Below are positions 1 through 5,653 of a DNA stretch of 6,417 nucleotides, piece after piece. The stretch is from Candidatus Peregrinibacteria bacterium. Lineage in GTDB: Bacteria > Patescibacteriota > Gracilibacteria > UM-FILTER-43-11. Where the stretch lies: NCBI GenBank assembly GCA_016927155.1, contig JAFGNE010000030.1, forward strand, positions 1 through 6,417. Direction: 5' to 3'. Position 1 is the first letter of the stretch; each line of letters starts with the position of its first letter. The translations under genes and the position numbers were made by a program. Below the pieces are notes generated by a model. The model did no database searches. It had not been told where the DNA came from and was given only the letters and a program-made list of their open reading frames with translations.

Positions 1-67
1 CAAGCGCAACCTGAACCTCAACTGGTTCGACAACGACTGGAACGACAACTATCGCTTCCTCGCCGTC
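1..67 (+). repeat. DGR template repeat (TR), 3' part, truncated by window start
   Basis: Read from base 2, this stretch translates like the C-terminal end of a C-type-lectin-fold DGR target protein: NLNLNW, then FDNDWNDNYRFLAV. Asn AAC codons sit at 8, 14, 20, 32, 41 and 47, and Asp GAC codons at 29, 35 and 44. Such a set of unmutated AAC codons is typical of a template repeat, whose adenines are randomised when cDNA is copied into the variable repeat. After the FLAV codons the frame runs on without a stop for over 40 codons into sequence antisense to avd. A true target gene normally stops just after this motif, so TR fits better than VR. The 3' border near base 67 is estimated from the motif, since no second copy is in the window. 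Avd ends 11 bases further on. Confidence 0.72.
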
Positions 68-78
68 CTCCAGTGTCT

Positions 79-451
79 TCATTGTGCCTTCATCTGTTTT
101 ATCCACCCGCCCAGCATTCTGCCGATCTCAACCAGGCACTCTGAAAGCCGTAAGTATTTCTTGTTGTCCAATGCTTTTATTTCCCATGCAATCTGAAGAA
201 AGAATTTCAATAAATCAAGTTTGCCCGAAGCCTTTCCAAGAAAAACAGCTTTTTCGGTTGCCTGTGAGTTCGCGGATATTAAAATGAATTCAATGGTTTC
301 CAGGAAAAAATTGTCGATTTTGGAGCCTAAGCCGTACCGTGCGGTTTTCGGTAAATGAGGAATGGTTTCATGCCACACTTTGTAAGTTTGGATTAACTTA
401 TGGATAATCGGCAGATCAGCGCTGGGGGGGGGGGGCTTTAAAAGCGGACAT
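79..451 (-). CDS. avd: Avd-family DGR accessory protein (start disrupted by a homopolymer)
   Basis: The 114-residue core (minus strand, 423 to 79) begins SADLPIIHK and ends GRMLGGWIKQMKAQ. It has the hallmarks of the bAvd/S23-like four-helix bundle: an N-terminal DLPII, a central LGSKIDN helix start, a basic KASGKLDLLKFFLQIA helix and a C-terminal EIGRMLGGWIK. In DGRs, Avd forms a basic pentamer that binds the RT and template RNA and is needed for mutagenic cDNA synthesis. The frame stays open upstream through the C tract, but the first ATG (573) lies deep inside the RT gene, and no GTG or TTG occurs before the core. The ATG at 449-451 gives MSAFKAPPP joined to the core, about 123 residues and a normal family length, but only if the tract has 11 C rather than the 12 written; with 12 it stops at once. 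No good ribosome site precedes it. Its orientation opposite to the RT and TR is unusual. Family assignment is firm; the start is not. Confidence 0.85.
424..435. repeat. 12-base G homopolymer in the avd/RT 5' overlap
   Basis: Twelve consecutive G (C on the minus strand) lie between the conserved N-terminal codons of the divergent avd and RT genes. It is the longest homopolymer in the window. At 12 bases, the frame from the plus-strand ATG at 400-402 hits TAA at 439-441. The frame from the minus-strand ATG at 449-451 hits TGA directly after the tract. At 11 bases (also 8 or 14) both frames enter their conserved proteins. Such tracts are prone both to slipped-strand mutation and to sequencing or assembly error, including the poly-G artefact of two-colour Illumina chemistry. 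Confidence 0.9.
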
Positions 452-505
452 GGGAGAAAGCAGTTAGAAATTTCCTTTGATGAGATTATATCACTGGAAA
501 ACCTT

Positions 506-1444
506 TTGCAGGCCTGGCGGGAGTTTGCGAAAGGCAAGCGAACCAAGCCTGACATACAGCGATTTGCCCGCAATCTTACGGATAATATTTTTGAATTACA
601 TTCGGATCTCAGAAGCCAGGCTTATAGCCACGGTTCCTATTTTGCTTTTAATATCAGCGACCCCAAACCAAGAAATATCCATAAGGCCTATGTCCGTGAC
701 CGTTTGCTCCACCATGCTATTTACCGCAAACTGTACCCGTTTTTCGATCAGACGTTCATTCATGATTCCTATTCATGCCGGATTAATAAAGGCACTCATA
801 AAGCCATGAACCGCTTCAGGGATTTTGCCCGCAAAGTGAGCAAAAACAACACAAGAACTTGCTGGGCGCTTAAATGCGACATCCGGAAATTCTTTACGAG
901 CGTTGATCACGGGATATTGCTGGAAATTTTAAAAAAGCACATTGCCGATCAAAAAATCCTGTGGCTGTTACATGGGGTGATCAGCAGTTTTTCGGTTAAA
1001 CCCGATACCGGCCTGCCCTTGGGCAATCTGACCTCTCAGTTGTTTGTTAACATTTACATGAATGAGCTGGATCATTTTATCAAGCATAGCCTGAAGGCCA
1101 GATATTACATCCGCTATGCCGATGATTTTGTGTTGCTTTCGGGCAGCCGCAATTGGCTAAAATGGCAAATTCCGATTATCCGCGGCTTTTTGCATGGCAA
1201 ATTGGAACTTACGCTTCATCCGCAAAAAATTTATCTAAAAACGCTGGTCTCTGGATTGGATTTCCTTGGCTGGGTGCATTTTCCGGATCACAGGGTTCTC
1301 AGGACCGCAACGAAAAATAGAATGATCAAAAGGCTGGGCCTTGAACCGTCTGATGAAACCGTAGCTTCATATTTGGGGCTAATAAAACATGGCAATACCC
1401 ATAAAATCAAATCCAGATACTTCAAAAGCGCTGAAATTCCCTGA
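506..1444 (+). CDS. DGR reverse transcriptase
   Basis: This is the retroelement reverse transcriptase, which with Avd copies the TR RNA into adenine-mutagenised cDNA. Numbering from the TTG at 506 (312 aa), an N-terminal domain (about 1-115) holds VRDRLLHHAIY (63-73) and DSYSCRINKGTHKA (87-100). The palm follows, with the first catalytic Asp at 125 in KCDIRKFF, GLPLGNLTSQ at 169-178 and RYADD at 203-207 supplying the catalytic Asp pair. The SQ ending of GNLTSQ, in place of the SP of most group II intron and retron RTs, marks the DGR clade. The C-terminus (LDFLGW at 251-256, then SYLGLIKHGNTHK) looks complete. TTG 506 is probably not the true start: the frame is open back to 386, and FDEIISLENL (476-505) continues the usual N-terminal homology. 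No ATG lies in that open frame. A start at ATG 400 needs an 11-G tract (about 347 aa). A near-cognate ATT at 470, downstream of GGGAGAAAG (452-460), is another option. The gene converges on sufD, 17 bases away. Confidence 0.92.
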   Translation: MQAWREFAKGKRTKPDIQRFARNLTDNIFELHSDLRSQAYSHGSYFAFNISDPKPRNIHKAYVRDRLLHHAIYRKLYPFFDQTFIHDSYSCRINKGTHKAMNRFRDFARKVSKNNTRTCWALKCDIRKFFTSVDHGILLEILKKHIADQKILWLLHGVISSFSVKPDTGLPLGNLTSQLFVNIYMNELDHFIKHSLKARYYIRYADDFVLLSGSRNWLKWQIPIIRGFLHGKLELTLHPQKIYLKTLVSGLDFLGWVHFPDHRVLRTATKNRMIKRLGLEPSDETVASYLGLIKHGNTHKIKSRYFKSAEIP

Positions 1445-1461
1445 CCAAGGGCACTCAAGAA

Positions 1462-2343
1462 TCAAAGGAAGCTTGTGACGCGTTTCTGCACGTCTGGAAG
1501 ATCGGCAAGCTCATTAAGAACTTCCTTCAAAAACGCCTCGGTCAGCATTTTTTTCCCCATTTTCTCATTTATCCCGCGCGACGCAAGGTAGAAGAGCTCT
1601 TCGGGCGAAAGGTTGCGGATGCTGGCGCCATGGCCCGCTTTCACATCATTCGTTTTTATGTTGAGGGCGGGTGTCGCGCTCACCTTGGCTTTTGAACTTA
1701 AATTCAATGTTTCTTGTTTCAAATAAGCCTGTGTGCCGCCCGCGGTTTTTTCGATGGTGAGCAAGCCGCCGAATTTCAGGTGGCTGGTATCTTGCGCCAC
1801 GCCTTTGCAGCGGATTTCACCGCGGCCGGATTTTCCGGTGAATGATTCGTCGCAAATAATGTCGAAATGCTGGGTGCCCTGCGTTCTCGCGACGGAAGTA
1901 AGGTTGCATTCCGCCTCGGCACCGATACTCTGTTCGCAATGGCTTTCGAGCCGTTTGGCGCCAAAATCAAAGGAGTAAATATTCACTTCCGCCTTATTCC
2001 CGATAGTCGTTTTCCGTTTTTCGGCCATTATCGACGTCTTCGCCACGTTTTGGATGGTAATCCATCGCAGGTCACTTTTTTCATTGGCGGCAATGCGGAC
2101 ATCATAGTTAATCGTTGCCGGGCGCACGTCGCTTGGCCATTCTTCGACGATGGTAGCTTTGGCGTTTTTGCCAATGGTTACGGATAGTGAAATATTGAGA
2201 TTTTTATCGGTCGGCCTGAACTTGATGAGAATGGGGCCTTCAAACGTCCGGTTGGCCGCCAAAGTTAGCGTATAGCCGCCCTTCGTCACCTTGAGGGTGA
2301 TTCCACGTGTCTCCGGCGCCAAAATGTCGAAGGGGATCGGCAT
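1462..2343 (-). CDS. sufD: Fe-S cluster assembly protein SufD
   Basis: SufD pairs with SufB in the cytosolic SufBC2D scaffold that builds iron-sulfur clusters. The 293-residue product has a right-handed beta-helix core (about 15-230) and the diagnostic C-terminal module: DVKAGHGASIRNLSPEELFYLASRGI at 233-258, followed by a helical tail. His238 matches the His of E. coli SufD (H360) proposed as a cluster ligand at the SufB-SufD interface. The nearby Cys of E. coli (C358) is Ala236 here. At 293 aa against 423 in E. coli, it lacks most of the N-terminal helical domain, as do other short SufD proteins. The ATG lies 3 bases after the sufB stop, so translation is likely coupled. It is the last gene of the operon, and no clear terminator separates it from the convergent RT gene. 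Confidence 0.93.
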   Translation of the reverse strand: MPIPFDILAPETRGITLKVTKGGYTLTLAANRTFEGPILIKFRPTDKNLNISLSVTIGKNAKATIVEEWPSDVRPATINYDVRIAANEKSDLRWITIQNVAKTSIMAEKRKTTIGNKAEVNIYSFDFGAKRLESHCEQSIGAEAECNLTSVARTQGTQHFDIICDESFTGKSGRGEIRCKGVAQDTSHLKFGGLLTIEKTAGGTQAYLKQETLNLSSKAKVSATPALNIKTNDVKAGHGASIRNLSPEELFYLASRGINEKMGKKMLTEAFLKEVLNELADLPDVQKRVTSFL

Positions 2344-2346
2344 AAG

Positions 2347-3774
2347 TTACGCGACTTTATTTTCCATTTCCATCTGTATCAGGCGGTTCATTTCCACGGC
2401 GTATTCCAGCGGAAGTTCGCGCACGATGGGGTTGATGAAGCCGTTCACAATCATCGCTTCGGCTTCTTCCTGTGGGATTCCGCGGGACATCAGGTAAAAC
2501 ACATCTTCCTCGTTAAGGCGTCCCACGCGGGCTTCGTGGTTAATGGTTGCCGTATCGTTGGCCGATTCGATGTTCGGGATGGTTTCGGACGAGGATTTGG
2601 GATCGAGAATTAAAGCGTCGCATTCCACCTGTGAAATGGCGTTTGTCGCGGTTTTGGCGATGCGCAAATCGCCACGGTAAACCGACTGGCCGCCGCCTTT
2701 GCTCAACGATTTCATGATAACGCGTGAACTCGTGTTTTTGCCGATATGGAAGACTTTGCTGCCCGTATCCTGTATCTGGCCGGCGTTGGCAAAGGCGATG
2801 CCAAGGTGGTCGGCTTTTGCGTTGTCGCCTTTAAGGATGCTTGCCGGGTAAAGCATGGTCACTCCGCTGCCCATGTTGCCGCCCACCCATTCGATCACGG
2901 CGTTTTTTGAAAGGATGGCGCGTTTGGTGTTCAGGTTGTAGGTATCCTTGCTCCAGTTTTCCACGGAGGAATAGCGGAGTTTGGCGTTCTTGCCCACATA
3001 AATTTCCACACAGCCCGCGTGCAGGGCGGAGGAGCCGTATTTTGGCGCGCTGCAGCCTTCGATGTAATGGCCTTTGGCACCATCGTCGATAATGATCAGC
3101 GTGTGCTCGAACTGCCCCATGCTGCGCGCGTTCATACGGAAGTACGCCTGCAGAGGTTTTTCCACCTTCACGCCTTTGGGAATATAAAGGAATGTGCCGC
3201 CGCTCCACATGGCGCCGTGCAGGGCCATGAATTTATGGTCGGTTATCGGCACCACTTTCATAAAATACTTTTTCACCAGGTCGGGATGTTTTTGCAGGGC
3301 CACGTCCATATCCAGAAAAATCACGCCCTGCCGCGCCCATTCTTTTTCGATTTTATGGTAAATCACTTCGCTTTCGTACTGCGCGCCGACGCCCGCCAGG
3401 ATTTTGCGTTCCGCTTCGGGAATACCCAAACGCTCGAACGTATTTTTGATTTCCTTCGGCACGGCTTCCCAGCTTTTAAACCCGCCCTTTTTATCCGCGG
3501 CCTTGGCAAAGTAGCAGATCCCGTCCAAATCCAGTTTGCTTAAATCCGGGCCGAAAGAGGGGAGCGGGGCCTTAAAAAAATGGCGGTAAGCCCTGAGCCG
3601 CAGGTCGAGCATCCACTTGGGTTCGCCTTTATCTTCCGAGATCACGCGCACCAGTTCTTCCGAATGGCCTTTGCCGAATTTCTTCATGTACCCCGTGGAG
3701 TCATGGTGGTCGAAAGTCTTGCGGTTAAGGCCGGAGAAAACGCCCGGTGATGGATTTTTCCTAGAGGGCTTCAT
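2347..3774 (-). CDS. sufB: Fe-S cluster assembly protein SufB
   Basis: SufB is the scaffold subunit that receives sulfur and assembles the nascent cluster with SufD and SufC. The 475 residues, counted from the ATG at 3774, include an N-terminal helical part with EPKWMLDLRLRAY (51-63). The beta-helix core contains FLYIPKGV (195-202) and YIEGCSAP (237-244). The C-terminal module has ECDALIL (384-390), SSSETIPNIES (394-404), INHEARVGRL (411-420) and DVFYLMSRGI (424-433). Cys385 lines up by spacing with E. coli C405, and His413/Glu414 with H433/E434, residues linked to cluster formation. Cys241 sits in the conserved EGC(S/T)AP motif. The chosen ATG overlaps the end of sufC by 14 bases and is preceded by AAAAAAGG. 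The longer in-frame start at 3852 would lie inside sufC and adds residues unlike the family, so it was rejected. Confidence 0.97.
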   Translation of the reverse strand: MKPSRKNPSPGVFSGLNRKTFDHHDSTGYMKKFGKGHSEELVRVISEDKGEPKWMLDLRLRAYRHFFKAPLPSFGPDLSKLDLDGICYFAKAADKKGGFKSWEAVPKEIKNTFERLGIPEAERKILAGVGAQYESEVIYHKIEKEWARQGVIFLDMDVALQKHPDLVKKYFMKVVPITDHKFMALHGAMWSGGTFLYIPKGVKVEKPLQAYFRMNARSMGQFEHTLIIIDDGAKGHYIEGCSAPKYGSSALHAGCVEIYVGKNAKLRYSSVENWSKDTYNLNTKRAILSKNAVIEWVGGNMGSGVTMLYPASILKGDNAKADHLGIAFANAGQIQDTGSKVFHIGKNTSSRVIMKSLSKGGGQSVYRGDLRIAKTATNAISQVECDALILDPKSSSETIPNIESANDTATINHEARVGRLNEEDVFYLMSRGIPQEEAEAMIVNGFINPIVRELPLEYAVEMNRLIQMEMENKVA

Positions 3775-4507
3775 AACCTTTTTTCTCAAGTTCTTCAGCG
3801 AAATTCTTTCCGCCGGATTTGACGATTTTTCCGTCTTTAAGCACATGCACAAAATCGGGCGTCAGGTATTTGAGGACGCGCTGGTAATGGGTTACCAGAA
3901 GCACCGATTTACCCTTCATTGCCTGTTTGATGCCCGCGCAGACGGTTTTTAGCGCGTCCACATCCAACCCGGAGTCCGTTTCATCCATTACGGCAAGGTC
4001 CGGGCGGAGCACAGCCATCTGCAAAACTTCCGCCTTCTTCTTTTCACCGCCGGAAAAACCGACGTTGAGGTAACGTTCAGCAAACTTTTCGGGCATTTTT
4101 AGTTTTTTCATCAGTTCATCCAGCATCGCCTTAAAACGGAAAACGAGGACGGGCGGGTCATTTGGCTTGTCATGTTTCTGCTTAGCGCGGTAAGCGGCCA
4201 GCAGGAATTCCTCCAAACTTACTCCACCGATTTCCTTGGGATACTGGAAAGCGAGAAAAATTCCCGCGAGCGCGCGTTCATGCGGTTTCATTTTCAAAAG
4301 GTCCTTGCCTTTGTACATGACTTTACCTTTCGTCACCCTGAACTTGGGATGGCCCATCAGAATGTTCGAAAGCGTGCTTTTGCCGGAGCCGTTGGGCCCC
4401 ATAAGCGCGTGGATTTCGCCTTCGTTGATTTTGAGGTTCACGCCGTTTAAAACGGGTTTTCCTTCAACAGAGGCGTGAAGATTTTGGATGTTTAAAAGTG
4501 GCGCCAT
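3761..4507 (-). CDS. sufC: SufC, ABC-type ATPase of the SufBCD complex
   Basis: SufC is the cytosolic ABC ATPase whose dimerisation and ATP hydrolysis reshape SufB-SufD during cluster assembly. The 248-residue protein has every ABC element: Walker A GPNGSGKST (37-45), the Q-loop in FQYP (Gln88), signature FSGGEKKK (151-158), Walker B LAVMDETDSGLD (171-182) with Glu176, and the switch His207 in VTHY. FSGGEKKKAE and DETDSGLD are SufC-specific variants, and there are no membrane segments. The start giving MAPLLNIQNL agrees with the family. An upstream start at 4705 would run antisense through amrS and was rejected. It is the first gene of sufCBD, with a 58-base divergent gap to amrS. No strong ribosome site is seen: AAGGG lies about 17 bases before the ATG. 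Confidence 0.97.
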   Translation of the reverse strand: MAPLLNIQNLHASVEGKPVLNGVNLKINEGEIHALMGPNGSGKSTLSNILMGHPKFRVTKGKVMYKGKDLLKMKPHERALAGIFLAFQYPKEIGGVSLEEFLLAAYRAKQKHDKPNDPPVLVFRFKAMLDELMKKLKMPEKFAERYLNVGFSGGEKKKAEVLQMAVLRPDLAVMDETDSGLDVDALKTVCAGIKQAMKGKSVLLVTHYQRVLKYLTPDFVHVLKDGKIVKSGGKNFAEELEKKGYEAL

Positions 4508-4539
4508 GTTTGGACGATTAATGCCCTTGCAGTCTAATA

Positions 4540-4548
4540 TGCTATAAT
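4540..4548 (+). promoter_or_regulatory. Extended -10 promoter box for amrS-amrB
   Basis: TGCTATAAT is a perfect TGnTATAAT extended -10 element for housekeeping sigma factors, which can work without a good -35 box. None is evident at 17 bases spacing; TTGCAG at 4527-4532 is only 10 bases upstream. Transcription would start near 4555, about 11 bases before the amrS ATG, leaving almost no leader and no Shine-Dalgarno sequence. Any minus-strand sufC promoter must share this 58-base gap; its A-tract reads TTGTTTTT on that strand, but I see no convincing -10. Confidence 0.6.
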
Positions 4549-4565
4549 GAAAAAAACAATTGCCT

Positions 4566-5603
4566 ATGGGTAAAATCGATCCAAAGGCCCTCCACGAAGC
4601 TTGGTTTAGTAAGTCCCTCGACAAAGGAATGGTTGGATGCCTTGCCTGCAGCCACCGTTGCCAAATCCCCAAAGGAAAAACGGGCATCTGCGGGGTTCGG
4701 TACAACCATGAAGGTAAGCTGTATCTTTTGGTGTACGGGCGCGCGGTCGCTTACAATGTGGACCCGATGGAGAAAAAGCCGCTTTACCATTTTTATCCCG
4801 GTATGCCGATATTCTCCTTTGGCACAGTAGGCTGTAACTTCCGGTGCCTTTTTTGCCAGAACTGGGATATCTCACAGTTCCACAAGGAAAACCCGATTGA
4901 AAAGATCGTGGAATCAGGCACGCCTTTTCCGCCGGCGGATATTGTTGGCTACTGCCTGAAAAACAAAATCCCCGCCGTGGCTTTCACCTACAACGAGCCC
5001 GGCATTTTCTTTGAATACGCCTACGATACGGCCAAGCTGGCGAAAGAAAAAGGGCTGAAAACGGTTTACGTGAGCAACGGGTTTGAAACGCGCGAAGCGT
5101 TGGATAAAATCCTGCCTTATGTGGATGCCATCAACATCGATCTGAAAGGCGCGACGGAAGAATTCTATGTGAAGATCTGCGGGGGACACATACAACCGGT
5201 GAAAGACAACATCAAATACCTGTGGGACAAAGGCATATGGGTGGAAGTGACCACTTTGGTTGTTACCGCCCATAACGAAGATGATGCCGGCCTCCGCAAT
5301 ATCGCCAAATTCCTGGTCAGCGTTTCGCCCGATATTCCCTGGCATATTTCGCGCTATTTCCCCGCTTATAAAATGAAAGAGCCGCCCACTTCCGTGGACG
5401 CGCTTGAGAGGGCGTATGAAATCGGTAAAAAAGCCGGCCTCAAATACGTTTACGTCGGCAATATCATGGACATGGGGCACGAGAACACTTACTGCCCCAA
5501 GTGCAATGAGCTCCTTATCGAACGCTTCGGCTACGAGGTGACGGATAATCTGGATAAAGGCAAATGCCCGAAATGCGGCGAGAAGATCGCGGGGCGGTTT
5601 TAG
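4566..5603 (+). CDS. amrS: AmmeMemoRadiSam system radical SAM enzyme
   Basis: This is a radical SAM protein of the AmrS type, found with MEMO-family (AmrB) and often AMMECR1-family (AmrA) partners; the reaction of the set is not well defined. From the ATG at 4566 (345 aa), Cys25, Cys28, Cys32 and Cys42 form an N-terminal cysteine-rich motif (CLACSHRC then ICGV). The radical SAM triad is CNFRCLFC (Cys90, Cys94, Cys97), expected to hold a [4Fe-4S] cluster that cleaves S-adenosylmethionine. TYNEP (141-145) and INIDLKG (189-195) are barrel motifs typical of AmrS and pyruvate-formate-lyase-activating-like enzymes. A C-terminal zinc-ribbon-like pair, CPKC (310-313) and CPKC (334-337), closes the protein. 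The length is normal. A TTG at 4560 is a possible alternative start, but ATG fits better. amrB follows 50 bases downstream on the same strand, so the two are probably co-transcribed. Confidence 0.93.
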   Translation: MGKIDPKALHEAWFSKSLDKGMVGCLACSHRCQIPKGKTGICGVRYNHEGKLYLLVYGRAVAYNVDPMEKKPLYHFYPGMPIFSFGTVGCNFRCLFCQNWDISQFHKENPIEKIVESGTPFPPADIVGYCLKNKIPAVAFTYNEPGIFFEYAYDTAKLAKEKGLKTVYVSNGFETREALDKILPYVDAINIDLKGATEEFYVKICGGHIQPVKDNIKYLWDKGIWVEVTTLVVTAHNEDDAGLRNIAKFLVSVSPDIPWHISRYFPAYKMKEPPTSVDALERAYEIGKKAGLKYVYVGNIMDMGHENTYCPKCNELLIERFGYEVTDNLDKGKCPKCGEKIAGRF

Positions 5604-5630
5604 GGCAAGGGCGAGGGGCTGGGGTAAGGG
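5603..5630 (+). other. Predicted G-quadruplex motif between amrS and amrB
   Basis: Five G-runs occur with 2-3 base loops on the coding strand: 5603-5605, 5609-5611, 5615-5618, 5621-5624 and 5628-5630. This exceeds the usual criterion of four runs of three or more G with loops of 1-7. The motif begins at the last base of the amrS stop codon and ends 23 bases before the amrB ATG, so it would form in the shared mRNA. The rest of the gap is AT-rich without a Shine-Dalgarno sequence. Any effect on amrB translation is inferred. Confidence 0.6.
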
Positions 5631-5653
5631 AATGGAATACTAATTTTATTTTT

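Noticed and set aside
13..28. Inverted repeat GAACC/GGTTC with a 6-base loop inside the TR.
   Set aside because: The 5-bp stem lies in codons fixed by the repeat's protein-coding pattern and is easily explained by chance.
1..196. Plus-strand frame from base 2 as the C-terminus of a DGR target protein (VR rather than TR).
   Set aside because: It runs over 40 codons past the FLAV motif, antisense to avd, before a stop, and its AAC codons look unmutated. TR is the simpler reading, although the start of the repeat is not visible.
452..573. N-terminal extension of Avd to the ATG at 573.
   Set aside because: It runs antisense through the conserved RT N-terminus, and the added residues do not resemble Avd.
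477..809. 110-residue plus-strand ORF overlapping the RT.
   Set aside because: It is a shifted-frame shadow of the RT, which carries all catalytic motifs.
1439..1451. CCCT-GACCA-AGGG hairpin at the RT/sufD convergence as a terminator.
   Set aside because: The stem is only 4 bp and no T-run follows on either strand.
3019..3543. 174-residue plus-strand ORF antisense to sufB.
   Set aside because: It is a codon-bias shadow of sufB, rich in His, Phe and Val as expected for a mirror frame, with no recognisable domain.
3775..3852. Upstream start extending SufB by 26 residues.
   Set aside because: It lies wholly within the sufC coding sequence and lacks family similarity; the ATG at 3774 has a purine-rich AAAAAAGG upstream and gives a normal SufB start.
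4527..4532. TTGCAG as the -35 box for amrS.
   Set aside because: It is only 10 bases from the -10 box, where about 17 is needed.
4914..5480. 188-residue minus-strand ORF antisense to amrS.
   Set aside because: It is a shadow of the well-supported amrS gene.
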